Under the pieces are notes generated by a model. It did no database searches, had not been told where the DNA came from, and saw only the letters and a list, made by a program, of their open reading frames with translations. A stretch of 64,000 nt of DNA from contig JAVDOI010000002.1 of assembly GCA_032191485.1 (NCBI GenBank), positions 40,688,287 to 40,752,286 on the forward strand, given 5' to 3'. The translations under genes were made by a program, and so were the position numbers. Of this stretch, positions 47,401 through 60,138 are shown in pieces (the stretch's first letter is position 1; each line of letters starts with the position of its first letter). The DNA is from Leptoclinus maculatus (Eukaryota; Chordata; Actinopteri; Perciformes; Stichaeidae).

Positions 47401-48815
47401 TATTACATTTTATTTGTATAGTGCTTTAAAAGGTACTCAAAGACACTTTACATGGTCAAAACAGAAACAATAAAAGCAATTACAATGTAAAAGAAATAGA
47501 TGACATAACAGTAAGGAACAGCACAAAAGCATACAGAACTAACTTCACAGGTTAAAAGCAGATTTGAATAGGTGAGTTTTAAGTGCAGTTTTGAAAGTGT
47601 TGAGTGACGGAGAATGTCTGAGGTGTTGGGGGAGAGAGTTCCAGAGGGAGGGGGCAGCAATGGAGAAGGCCCTGTCCCCCCAGGTCCGATGCTTGGACAG
47701 ACTATGGGGGGTAAGGAGGTTGGCGTCGGCGGATCTGAGGTTGCGGTTGGGAGCGTGTCGATGCAGGAGGTCTAAAGGTATGAAGGGGTGAGGTTGTGGA
47801 GGGCTTTGTATGTGATGAGGAGAATCTGGAACTTCTTCTTTGCTGTATGGGGAGCCAGTGGAGGTTTTGAAGGACTGGGGTGATGTGGTCTCTGGTGCGG
47901 GAGTAGGAGAGCAGACGGGGAGCTGAGTTCTGGACGTATTGTAGTTTGTTGATGATTTTGGTGGATGAGCTGTACAGGATGCTGTTGCAGTAGTCTAGTC
48001 AAGAGGTGATGAATGAGTGTTTTAGTGGTTGTTGTTTCATTTTGAGATGAAATAATTGTTTGTGATGTGATTGATGTGGCGTTCATAGGAGAGAGTTTGA
48101 TCAAAAATGATTCCAAGATTACCGACATGTGTGGAGGCAGGAACAGTGGTGCTATCAATGCAGAGAGAGAAGTTGTGGCGGGATTTGTTTAGTGATTTGG
48201 GGCCGATGATGGGGATTCCAGATTTGTCGCTGTTGAGAAAGTTGGCTTGCATCCAGGTTTTTATATCTGTGATGGATTTGGTGGAGATGTAGAGCTGAGT
48301 GTTGTCAGCATAGCAGTGGAAGTGGAAACCATGGTGTCGTATGATGTCGCCAAGGGGGAGCAGGTAGAGGATAAAGAGGAGGGGACCGAGTACTGAACCT
48401 TGGGGGACACCATGGGGCTGTGTCAGACTTGAATTTGTTGATACTAATGAACTGTTCACGGTTGGAGAGGTCTGATTTGAACCAGGAGAGGGCTGTGCCA
48501 GTAATGTGGAGGGAGGACTCGAGACGGGAAAGGAGGATGGAGTGGTTGATGGTGTCGAAGGCTGCACTGAGGTTGAGTAGTATCAGGATGTTGAGGGAGT
48601 GGTCATCAGAGGAGAGGAGGAGGTCGTTGGTGACTTTGATCAGGGCAGTTTCTGTGCTGTGATGAGATCTGAATCCAGATTGAAATGGTTCATACAGTTG
48701 GTTTGAGTTGAGGTGGGTTTTTAGTTGGTGGGCAACAGCGCGTTCCAGTATTTTAGACAGAAAAGGGAGGTTGGAGATATCAGAGTTAAGGCCATGCTCA
48801 ATAATTTTGTTTTAA
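47400..48815 (-). mobile_element. L2-clade LINE, 5'-truncated and inactive
   Basis: Minus-strand reverse transcriptase. From the upper end: ISNLPFLSKILERAVAHQLK, FQSGFRSHHSTETALIKVTN, LNLSAAFDTINHSILLSRLE. After a frameshift near 48420 come GVPQGSVLGPLLFILYLLPL and FHFHCYADNTQLYIS, then further downstream LITYKALHNLTPSYL. Both catalytic motifs are damaged: the usual DLSAAFDT reads NLSAAFDT and YADD reads YADN. The 3' end at about 47405 has the ATTTTATTTGTATAGTGCTT tail seen in fish L2 elements. Confidence 0.9.
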
Positions 48816-48829
48816 TCTAATTACCACAA

Positions 48830-50920
48830 ATTAATTTGATACACAGCCACTCTGGGTTAAAGTAGTATTACAGCATGCTATAGTTCTGGTTTGTACTTTG
48901 TTTCATGTAATCACATATTATGGGTTTTGCATGCAACCTCACTCCACAGGTGCACCACACTGTTTGGCCTGACCTGCTTTGTCAAGGCCTTTTTAAAGCG
49001 GCTGCGCCTACGCATCCCGGTGTCAGCCCCTATTTTTTAATTAGTTGAATGTGCATTCTTTCCTTAACAAGATGTATTAGGTTATCCCTGACAATCTTCC
49101 AAGTTACATCCACACAACAAACAATGATCTTGTTATATTTACTCTGTTCCAATGTATGGGAAGTAAGCTTTCAAGCTGCCTCCGAGCCTCCCGAGTAGGC
49201 TCCCCCTCTATCTCCTTCCTCTCCACACTCAAGCCATGGTAGATGGATAGAAAAGGCTAAATGCCCTGAGCTATCTTGCAGGCTCACAACCTAACTAACT
49301 AACTGAACCTAACAAAGCCCTGTTGGTGAATGAGGTTCCAGTGGTAACAATCTTCTATTCTGAAACCAGGGGTGTGTTGAGTGGTTTGAAACAACTATCT
49401 TCTCAAGCAACTCTTTCAGAAATCTGACATACCATCATTGTAAAATACCAGTTTTGCTCAATCTACTTAATAAAATTGAGTTGACTATACTTGCGAATTA
49501 ATTTTTTAACGTAAAAAAAATTACAAAAAGTTGCTTTAATTTTTTCAAGTAGATCAAGCAGGTGTATTCTTTGTATTGTGAATGTGATAAAGCATCAGCT
49601 CGATCAGCTCGTTAGCTAGCCAGTAACATCCGACTGGCATGTGACAGCTAACTTTCAGTAGCTGTACAGTGCACTCAGTAGACTCTATTTTGCCTGTACT
49701 CAAGACTCAATACTTTATTGCCATATCAACATGATTGATTGGAATTTGTCTTAGTGAGCTCGCTTAAATACAGACAAAGACAGACATACAAGCCACTCAA
49801 TCATAAAGCACATATTAACGGAAAATGGATAATGTGCATGCTCGATCCCCTCACTTGCTCCCTCACACCCTGGGCCTACATACAACTATCACAAGATGAG
49901 ATGCATTCCCCCTTCCTTCTCACACTGTACCATAGGAAGACAATGGTTTTGCGGTTTCTAGCGACGCACCTTGGTGTGATCGGGGCCTAACTCTAAATTA
50001 GTTAGTTAGATTGATGTATTTTGAATCTGTTTAACTACAATAATAATGAATTCATCTCTTTTTATACTTCAATAACTGGATTATTTCACAGTTCAACCTC
50101 AGGGATAAGTAGTTTCACATAGAACTGTACAAAACTCTTCCTAGCATTGATTAAACAGTGGTAGTGCAATCTGGGCACTCTCAATACTGTATTTAAACTT
50201 GATTATAATATGGTAATTGTAAATATTTACGGTAGCAATTAAACAAGAACAGATGGACTGAGTATTTTTGAGCATTTAACTTGATGAATAGTAATGTATG
50301 AAGTAAATGAAGAGGAACATTATAGCTTTGACAACAAAATCTCATTCAGTGAGAATGACTAAACTTGCTTTTCCAGTGAGGGTGATTTCAGCAGCGTATG
50401 CTAAATAAAAACATGACAGGAAGGATTTGCAAAAGAGCATTTTTTCCCCTCCTCTTGTGGTCTACAGAAGTATACTTTTACTAAGTTTCTGCATCTCATT
50501 TTGCTTTACAATTTGAAAATAATTATTGAGAAGAAAACTCTCCTCGTTGCAGTACACCCCCCTGCTCTTGACGGGGTTTTTTGTTTCTATATCTGTCACA
50601 AGAAGCAAATTCCCTTTATATAAAAAAAACTTGATACTGTCCCCAAACCTGCAAAGGGATACACTGTGTTTTTTCATAGATTGGCCCACTGCTCAGCTTC
50701 CTCATTACAAAATGAGAGCATTATATAGACATCCACATATCCCTGGTAGATATTCAGCTCACCTCAAAGATTTGGTGCAAAAACTCTCTGCTGGTAAGAG
50801 GTGGGCTACACAAAGAATATACTGCTGCTCACACATAATTACAACTTGATTACATCAGTAATTCTTTGACGTTACAGTTGAAGGGTTATTTGGCTCTTTT
50901 CATTTATTTTCACCTCTTAA
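48830..50920. other. intergenic sequence
   Basis: AT-rich and unique-looking. No gene, RNA or mobile element was recognised. Confidence 0.55.
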
Positions 50921-50924
50921 ACTA

Positions 50925-51450
50925 TGGCACCAAATCCAGGCTAATAGTTTTGATCATTTGAAAAAAAAATTTGAACCTGAAAGTTCAAGTTGTGGTCTTG
51001 AACATTGAAAAATACAACAATGTATTCAAAATAAAAATAAGTGAATGAAAAGTGTTTTTGGTTTGAATATAATTTTGATTCAGTTCTGGGATTTTTTTTC
51101 ATTTTTCACTTTCATATATATTTTGATATTTGAGGTCTTATATTTTTCACTTTCAGATTTTATATTTTCAGATTCAAATCTTTTTTTCGGTTTCAAATCG
51201 TTTTTTCACTTTCAGATCGTTTTTTTTTCAGTTCAGACTTTTGGCCCTGATCTAGCGTGGGGGGCGTGTCATCAACTGAGAGGGGCGTGTCATCATGAGT
51301 GACGGCATAACAAAGAAGGCTGAGGACCTTTCTCAACCACGTTGCCTTCAGGCAACGTAGGCACCGTGAGAATTATGGAAGAAAGTCCAGAACTGAATCA
51401 GAATTATATTTTTTCAAATGATCAAAACTATTGACCTGGATTTAGCTCCA
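50925..51450. mobile_element. MITE with about 40-bp inverted ends
   Basis: The left end (about 50925-50968) and right end (about 51410-51450) are inverted copies sharing AATAGTTTTGATCATTTGAA and AAATCCAGG, with TA at each flank. The interior has T-rich degenerate repeats of TTTTCACTTTCAGAT (51100-51230) and a short hairpin GTTGCCTTCAGGCAAC near 51342. No coding capacity. Confidence 0.75.
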
Positions 51451-51814
51451 TATTAAAACAGAAAAAATCAGGATAGGGCAAAATGCATGGAGAAATCCTT
51501 CAAAGTATAAAACTCAAAAACTTGAGTTTTATACCCATGGTTCACCTGAACCATGGGTTTGCCATTAAAGTGAGGTCACACTCACAAGAAGGGCCGAAAT
51601 CTTTTGGCAGCCAATGGCGGGCAAAAGCCTTGGCATGCTGACCTCCAGCTGGAGAAACTTACCATACATGGAAATGAAATGAACGACAGGATGGTCGCCT
51701 TCATGTGACTGTGTGTGGCAGAGTGGGCTCTTCTGACTGTTGTCAGTCACTTGGGTGCTCCTGAGTGGTGCTTTTTTATTGGACTGCTGGTCTAGTCAAT
51801 CACTGTCCATAATG

Positions 51815-51998
51815 TAAATGGTAAATAGACGGTTTTCTAGTCTTTACACCCATACACTGAAGGCACAGCCTACGGGAGCAATTTAGGGTGTAGTGTCCTG
51901 TCCAAGGACACATCGTCATAGACTAACGGAGCCGAGGATCGAACCGCCGATCATCTCATTGAAGGACAACCCGCTCAACCACTGAGCTCAGTCTCCCC
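51815..51998 (-). mobile_element. tRNA-derived SINE (minus strand)
   Basis: Tail complement AAATGGTAAATAG at left, body (CGGGAGCAATTTAGGGTGTA), and the tRNA-like head complement GATCGAACCGCCGATC with ACCACTGAGCTC at right. Related to the copies at 13460 and 26335. Confidence 0.8.
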
Positions 51999-51999
51999 T

Positions 52000-54900
52000 G
52001 TTTGACTGTCCACCATGTTCAAACGCCTGTGGAGAGAGGACCAGAGCAGACCAGCCTGATCACCTCAATTGATTGTAGTTTTAGAAAAACTGTTCCAACA
52101 TCACAATGGTGTCGATGGTGTGCCTTCATGTTCATTTTGAGGCCAAACCTTTTCTTACTTTCTCTTTTGCTTCAGTCTATCCAATTTCAAGTTCTTGTGG
52201 ATTGACATTAATTTATGCTGGCTCTTTCCCTACATTATGTATGTAATAAACCTTCAGTGAGTCTTTCACCTCATGTATGAACTAGGTCATACTCTGGAGC
52301 TAGTCTGGGCATTTGGTTTTCCTGTTTGTGATGCTGTGCAGTGAACATGTAGCGTAAGTTCCTCCCTTTAACCTAATACTTTCTGGGGGGTTTTCAAACT
52401 TTGAGCAGGTGTCACCTATTGCTTGTCCTCCTCAAATACAGGTAATAACTAATATCTGGCCTATTGTCAGTCTACCGAATGTATCCCAGGTGGCCAAAAT
52501 GGCTGACCTGCCTGCAGCTTTCTTTCCATTTTAGGGGAAGCAAGCAGCACATCACTCATTCAGTAATGTCAACCACAAGAAAAGGTGATAATGTGGAGGA
52601 AGGTTTCAGGTTGATAATTCTGTGAAGATACAGGAGGTTGTTTGAGGAGAGCAAGGGGAAACCCCATGTCTTCCCTTCTTGGTTTGATTCCATTCTTAAC
52701 ACCTGTCAAGTGAGAGTAATTTCACAATAGAATGTTGGTCTTTAAAATTCCATTTGTCAGTAATAGTTTTGGGCATCTAGTCAAATCCTTTTTGGCAGAG
52801 CCAGATGAAAAACATGTATGTACAGCATCTATCTAAACTACATTGTACTGTTTGTGTTAGTATTTTGGACAACTGAACATTACAGCCTCATGTGATAGTT
52901 GAACATGTGATTGTGACACCATGAGCAGTAACATTTTTGGACTTTAATTGAGAAAGATAAAGTGAAAAACCACCCACTTATAATCATACACACAAACTTA
53001 AGAATAACATACTTTTCAAATTACCCAAGACTAAACATGCTCTAATTGCAGCAGTGAACGTACACCTTCTGAGACATGTTTTGGAGTGATTATGTCAGAT
53101 TTCATAGGACATGATGAATAATAAGTGAGCTTGGCTGTGAGTAAGAGTAAGTTGCTTGATAAATGTCTCTTATTCCTTAGAAGTATGATAAATATGACGC
53201 TGTGCAGGCCAGTCCAGTTCTTTCACAACAAACTGGGAGAACCCTTTATGGAGCTCACTTTGTGCACAGGATGGCTCTGTTTAAACAGCAAAGGGACAAA
53301 CAAAAACTGTTAAAAGCATACTATAGTCTAGAATATCAGTGTAGCATTAAGATGTCCATCCATTTAAACTAGGGGACTGAGTCCAAACTTTGAAAAACAT
53401 ATGGTATGGTGTGTCTATCTATCTTATTCTACCTTCTTTTTTTGCTGAAATGAGGAAGTCATCTGATCCAAACAGAAGCAGTGAACCTGCTAACCTCTAT
53501 CCAATGAGGAAATTCAAATAGAAACCATTCCAGAGGATAGTCACATGGGGACCAGTTAGCACATGCATTTGAGAATGTGATGCGAGGATTTCAGAAAAAA
53601 AAGAAAACACCAGAGTTATGCAACAGTGGCTGGATAATGAGGCAAAGCATTCCCATTGAACTCTCTACCTGTCTGGGCGAGCCTCGTGGAGGCTCAGGGA
53701 GGATCAGGAGGGAGGAGGGATTGAAGGGGTGGAGAGGTCTGGAGTTTTGTAGAGGTGGATGAAACTCTATGTGAAACCTGTGGTTTCCTGTCACCTTTTA
53801 AACCGCTGAGCTGTTGCGTATGCAGAATGTTTGTTCCTGTTAGGTTAGGCTTGTTGCAACATTTTCCACAATCATGGAGGAGGGGTTTATCACATGACAG
53901 TGTGACCCATATAAGGTCACCGCTAACAAATTTGGATTGAAGCTGTAAATATATTCTGTAGTCAGTATTTTCAATTCACTGTGTTTAAATTTGGCCACTT
54001 TTAAGCAGAAAACTTTGGAGAAAAAAATCTGGAGTTTAGGTAGAAAATCCTCTGGAAAAGGAAGACTGTCATGGGACACTACTTTCCCCTCAAAATTCCA
54101 CTATTACTACTTCCAAAAATGCTACAGCTGTTTAATAGAGACCTTGAAACATAGTGCCAAAACTCCTCTCAATTACACAAGAGTAACACTGAAATAATAG
54201 TTTTTGATTCAAATATGAAAGACTGATATTCACTGTGCACATCTTAATGTTGTACTGATCAATATTTATTATAATAGCAATGGGTCAAGTGCCTATGTAT
54301 GTGACACTCGTAGTGACAAACTCTACAGACATCACTTTAACAGGTTTCTTTAGCCTCTACTAGAACATAGATTTGGTTTCATGGCTCACATATTCTGTTC
54401 TTATGAACTCATTATAAGCAGCAGGCAAATGTTTATCTGGAAAACCAAATAATTGAAAGCATTTTAAATTGTCTTGAGGGGGCTTGACCTCAGTATTCCT
54501 AAGATTTGAGATTTGACCCCGTTGCTAGTGAGCATAATAGAGCATGCAGTCTTGGATATTCAATATATTCATCTGATGGCCAAAAACATGACTCTAAATG
54601 CTGATGTTGTAAATATGCAACTGTTTGCTAACACGTTTGGCATAACATTTCATAAGGTTTCAAATTTCATTTGAAATAAGCCAAAGTTGTGTTTACAGCT
54701 TTTCAATAAAAATGAATGAATGCAGCTTTGACTATATGTCCCTGAAAAGCAAGACTAAAACTATGAAACCTTGGAGTTATGGATTCAGACCTAAAATTCA
54801 AAAAGCTGCATCGAGACAACAGCAAAGTCTGTCTTTTACTGTCACACACTGCACTAGAAACGTGACTATTTCACTATTTTATTTGTTCCCTGTTTATTTG

Positions 54901-55590
54901 TTCCCTTTGTCAGCCTTTTTCTGTCATATATGTTGTTGTTTTGTTGTTTTAGTCATGGTGTCTAATGCAAAGCACTATGAATTGCCCAGTACATGAAAAT
55001 TGTTATTCAAAAAAGGTTGCATTGCTTTGCCAAACTAGTACCAGAGGCAGTGTTGCAACACTATTACTGTTGCTAAGCCCAGCACTACATCTTCTACTGC
55101 TATTAAAACCACAGATGGGTGACAAAGGAACAGAGCAGGGCTTCCAGAACAGCTTCAGTGCTGCTTGTCACAGATTCTTCAATTGTGTGGAACTGGATGG
55201 ATGAAGAGTATTCCTCCAGAATATGTGTTCTGATTTGGTGTTTTTGAAGATGGTGGTGGAGAGCCCTGTCTAACATGTTAACATATAATGAGATCTGGTG
55301 ATTGTGAAGACCTAGCACATGATTCAACCATGAACAGAGCCCTGGTGCCCTGTATGGAGAAATCAGTGGTGATTTTGGTGTGAAAATGTAAGTGGGGCCA
55401 GACAATCTTCACACAAGAAGAAAATATGATGATGCAATCCAAACATACCATAGATACAGTATATCTGAACCGTACTCTCACAACCAATAAACTGCGAGCG
55501 AGTTAGAGAGGGGATTGCTGTGATTGCTGAGACCAATGTATCGCCAACAGCAGTAATGACAAGATTCCAGCTGAATACTGATGCAATCTA
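52000..55590. other. intergenic sequence
   Basis: No gene seen. Positions 55100-55440 read like a repeat or old transposon (long open frame on the minus strand without a known domain) but I cannot classify them. Confidence 0.5.
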
Positions 55591-55595
55591 AAATG

Positions 55596-57090
55596 CAGTG
55601 GCGGGCCGTGCATTTTATACCTGGGCCTTCAGTGCTGTCCTACTACAGTTGAACCACCGCTATATAATATATATAAATAATAACCCGTAGCCACAGCTAT
55701 GGGTTATTATTTGTTTCTAGGGGTGTAACAATACACGTATTCGTATTAAACCATTCGGTACGAGGCTTACGAACCGAACAATACGTTTGAATAATACTAG
55801 TGCATTTGGAAAATGCAGAAGCTTAAATTGTGGGAAATATAATGTTTTCGGTGGAGCCATTGCGCCCAACCTGGCAACCCCCATGACGTAACAGACAGCT
55901 GTCTGACAAAACGTTCTACATGCGACGCTAAACTAGCTTAGCAGGAAAACAACAGCAGCACACACGCTACAAACTCTCCCCGCAGCGTTTAGCTGTTCCC
56001 TACTAATTCAAACAGGGCTAAAGCAATTGCCACACAATCCTCATTTCTCCAGACCATAATTCTTGCTTTGTAAAAGAAAACAAAAGCCCAAACAGAGAAT
56101 CAAATGTCCGACCCTAACCCCGCGCATGACGGGATGCATATAGTCAAAATCAACGTAATTAACACAATGACAAGAACAAACTCACAAGAACCAGTCATAT
56201 ATATTTATATGACAACAAAGCATGACAAATCAATCCAGCAACACTGTGGTGCTAAAACACGTATTCCACCGCACACTAAAAAGCACCATTCAAATATTAT
56301 TCACATAAGAGGGAACAATATCAACCATATCATAAAAACGACACCATAAACAAATGAACACAGTAGCTACGCTACTGCTGATGTAAAAACACAAAAGCAC
56401 TTCACTTACCAAAGCTGCTGTTCACTTAAAGACAGAAAGTCCATCCTCCTTTCTTTGTTAATGAAGAGTTTAATGACGCGGTTGTACAGAACATCGGTGC
56501 GGTTCAGTTCCAGCCAGAGGTCCTCCTGCGAACGTGTTCGTTGAGTTGTAGATCCACTCGGGTCTCAGCAAAGGTTTTCAAAAGCACCGTAGCTTGTAAG
56601 TGTTCTGTCGTGTTGCTGCCTTGGTTAGCCAACTCAGGTTAGCGTACACCAAGACGGTCAGTCGCAAATGAAACGCATTCCCAGCCATAAAATGTGCAAC
56701 GCTTCTCCGACGCTGTCAGTCAGGAATACCGTTCGTACAAATCCTTTTCCTGGCTGGGTCAGGGCTGCTAGCTGTGGGGTTGGCCGACCCTTTCTTACGA
56801 TGTCCATCTTTTCTGTAAATGTCCTTCTTGAGAAATCCGTTTCTCCTCCTTCAGCCAAAAAAACAAAGCTAGGTAAAAAAAAAAAGAATCTACACCAAGC
56901 AAAACGCTAAAAATGTCATGTCAATGTCATAACTTACATATCTTTCAACTTGAACTCTTACTACTACTACTAACTTCTGCTAGCTGCTTCAACGTCACAA
57001 CAGTCATGCTAGCCCACTGACCAATCACACAACACGTTAATGCTGAGCTGCACGTTTATGCTGACGTACTTGTAGACTACCACGGTAGCT
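55596..57090 (-). mobile_element. hAT-family element, copy 5, right end missing
   Basis: Starts CAGTGGCGGGCCGTG and aligns with copy 1 through TGACGTACTTGTAGACTACC near 57080, then departs. The GGCCCACCACTG end is absent. The best-preserved transposase N-terminus of the family is here on the minus strand (56858-56658): MAEGGETDFSRRTFTEKMDI and RKGRPTPQLAALTQPGKGFV. This resembles the TTF zinc-finger region of ZMYM1-like hAT proteins, and decays downstream. Confidence 0.83.
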
Positions 57091-57145
57091 TTGTCATCTG
57101 TTGAGCAACCTCAACCTTGTAAACATTGTACATGCAATTCAAAAG

Positions 57146-57700
57146 TTAGTTTTGAATAATGGCTGAAGTGCCCTTAAAAAAGGGTTGAGCATCATAATGG
57201 TTCCTTAGTCTGGAGTCTCCCTCGTACTTAGTCTCAAATATGCATCTCAAAAAGCCAGGGTTTAATGAGCCGGCATACTCGTCATGTCCATGCAAGGCAA
57301 TTTCACCCTTTCCACAAGGTTTTATACATGTTATAATTCTGCCTAGAACATACCTGTTTTCTTCAGTCTGACGGTTGTATTGTTCAATGCCACTTCTGTA
57401 CGAACCGCCAACCTGAGAGGCAACGCTCATTGTTCCCAGTAAGCCTAACTTGATGGAATTATCCACATGCGATGCTTAACTCTCGTGTTTTACCAACTTT
57501 TCTGAAAGATGTTTCAAGTCTTTAAATCCACTTGCTGTCCAGACAGTTTCCCCTCCGAAAAGAAGACATGGAAATCAAACAGGGCTTTTTATATATTTTA
57601 TCAGTTAGCCAAGTTTTCCTTCAGAACCACTCGTGGTTGAATTATCCCTTTTTCATCTTTTCCTTCTTGAGATATGATTAAGTCATCCGGTCGATGTGGT
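57146..57700 (-). pseudogene. ZMYM1-like hAT transposase remnant
   Basis: Minus strand, in pieces: GETVWTASGFKDLKHLSEK (about 57560-57500), then an in-frame stop near 57477, then 57466-57146 with VDNSIKLGLLGTM, EENRYVLGRIITCIKPCGKG and IALHGHDEYAGSLNPGFL. Ordered like the region between the TTF finger and the catalytic domain of ZMYM1-like hAT proteins. Since the TTF-region remnant at 56858 lies downstream on this strand, the two do not belong to one collinear gene. Confidence 0.75.
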
Positions 57701-57849
57701 CCCAAACGTTTTGTTTCCAATTTTTGCTCCAGGGAGTAAAGTGATAAATTATATTGTCATTAAATAATCGGGTCATCACTACTGTTAATGTAACATTAAT
57801 ATAAGTACAATATAAATCTCTTTTTAGCTAGCTAGTAAGACGTGTACAC

Positions 57850-60138
57850 CCTTGCACCATTACAAACAACTAACGGGATGCTTCTAGGGGCCCTGGCCAT
57901 CAGGCTACAATTACAATCTAAATGTTCACGTTGAACGTGCGAGTACATGCGCATATGGTTTGTCGTACAAGTGCAGTAGGTCCAGTTCTGTCATGCCCCA
58001 CCAAGCGGAAACGGGCAAGCAGCTTCAGGCACAAAGACACACACAACACAGCAATATGTTTCTAGAGAAGAGATTTCAGTCAGAATATGATGAAAAATTG
58101 CAAAAATGTTATCATGTAGACAAGGTTGAGTTTGCCATTATTGTGTCTGAAATAGAGAAAAGCCTATAACTTCTTCTGTACAACAGCACCCTCTGGTGGG
58201 GCCATGCACCACAAGCCCCAAATGCAAGAACTTTGATGGGAGAAATCTGTTTTCATTGTGTTTCTCCACTCAATGATTCAGGTTTTTTAGTATGTGTTGC
58301 TATCTTCTTACTGATACTACTGATACCAGTACCACTTCTTCTACTGGTAAACATATTTGTATATCATGGTATATAATTGTATTGTTGTGAAAACACAGCT
58401 AAGGACTAAACCAGTGATATAAATGGTGTCAGACTTCAGAATGTGTTTGCTTGCAGCACCACTGTGTGGTAACACTGGCTGCTAGTAGATCTGTCACTCA
58501 ATTGTAACATGAAACTAACAGTAAGAGGGTTTACACTGAGGGACCGAAACAGAAACATCTGTATGCAACAAAGCAGCCCTGTAATAACACTATGTTGCCT
58601 AAGATGTTAGTTATTTTTGTATTTACTCAGTCTATAGTATGCTTTTAGGCTATTGGCTGTACTCTGCAGTGTTGTTTGGGACCAAATTATATTGAAAGAT
58701 GATTGCTACAATTGACATAAAGAAGATCAAATTATTAGAATTATTATTTATGTAATGAAATCAGAAACCATAGAGATGAATCCACATAACTCTGACTGTG
58801 TCCACCAAAATTAAAAAAACAGTTTCACAAAGGTAGCAGTCAAGATCATTAAAGAGTTTTTACTTTTCTGCTTTCACTTGTAAGATTAGATAAGCTAGTG
58901 TTGCCATGGTGTTTAAAAATGTGTTTAAAAATTACTTTACAGACTACTGTCAGTCAACGGTCTGGTCCAAAATGATTAAGTGGACCTTTATGACAGTAGC
59001 TTGTACTGCCTAGCTATTTAGTTATTTAGAACGGTGGTGCATGCTGCTTTTTGACATTTGCACAATAAACACATTATATTGATTGCATACTAAATGGATT
59101 TATATGGATTTACAATACATTAAATTCATCCAAAATTCCAAATCTATTCTGGTCCCTGAACCATTTAATCTAAATAAATATAAATACGATCTGATGAATT
59201 ATGAAATTAATATAGGCTAATACAAAAGCGGTATGTACCATTTTTTTAAATAGGCTAATAATGGCCTATTAGCTACAAGCTTATGTCATGAGACAGACAC
59301 CTTTAAATCTGTCTGTAAAGTGATAGAGGATTTTGATCAAAGAATGGCGGTACTAGCAAATTGTCATCTAATCATGCAAATATTGTGTACCATAAAATCA
59401 TTTGTTTGCATGCAAAACAGCATCTAATGACAAAATGGCAAAATGTAAAGTATAATGTTTTCACTAATAACCACGATTCCAAATGAACTAGATGTAGTCT
59501 TTTGTTACCAATATTAGTGGTAACAGTAGTGGCCTAGTACAGGAATAGCAGGGATGCTGCTGTGAAGCTGTTCAAATCAAGCCTCCGTCTAGCGTCATCA
59601 ATTTTACCGTAAAGCCGGAACAAAATGTTCCCTAACAATTGTGGGAAAATTATATTATGGAGTAAAAGTTGGATTTCTACGGTATTACCGATATTATCTT
59701 ATACGTGTTCAACTTTATGTCTTACTCTGTGAAATGTTCAGTCATGTTACTTAACGAGGCGTTAGTAGTTACAGCAGATAGACGCCGCTGTGACTTTTAG
59801 ACACATTACGGTTTTATGTTGCTAGGGAGGGACTCACACGACACAATGGAGCTGCAATGACAACGTAGTAGATAGCAGGTGCCTGTTATTGCAGCTCACA
59901 CGGAGCGTTATTAAGTGTCCCTCAAACTTTGGCAACGCGTGGTTGAAATGGTGTTATCTTTGGACTGCTAGCAGCTAGCTAACTGTTGTGTTTGCGCTGA
60001 CGAATCAGCTTTGAGGGATAACCAACAGCTCCGTTAGCTAGATGGCTAGCTAGCTCAGCGCTTGAGCTCTGCTGAATATTACTGGCATTGGCTGTTTTCC
60101 CTGCTAACCGAGATATTATAATCTGTCTAAGAGGTATC
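57850..60138. other. intergenic region leading into the gene at 60139
   Basis: 57850-59560 is AT-rich with no gene seen. 59570-60138 has more CpG and short GCTAGCTAGCTA-type stretches, and probably contains the promoter and 5' UTR of the gene starting at 60139. No TATA box is obvious. Confidence 0.5.

Noticed and set aside
55103..55405. 100-codon minus-strand open frame
   Set aside because: No recognisable domain or splice context; the DNA looks like an old repeat. Left unassigned.
45470..57000. Searched for a second TNF-family gene (TNF-N or lymphotoxin-like) next to tnfa
   Set aside because: No open frame with the TNF signature or its flanking exons was found on either strand in this interval.
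57960..58169. 69-codon open frame beginning MSYKCSRSSSV
   Set aside because: Short, no known domain, and no supporting signals; could be chance.
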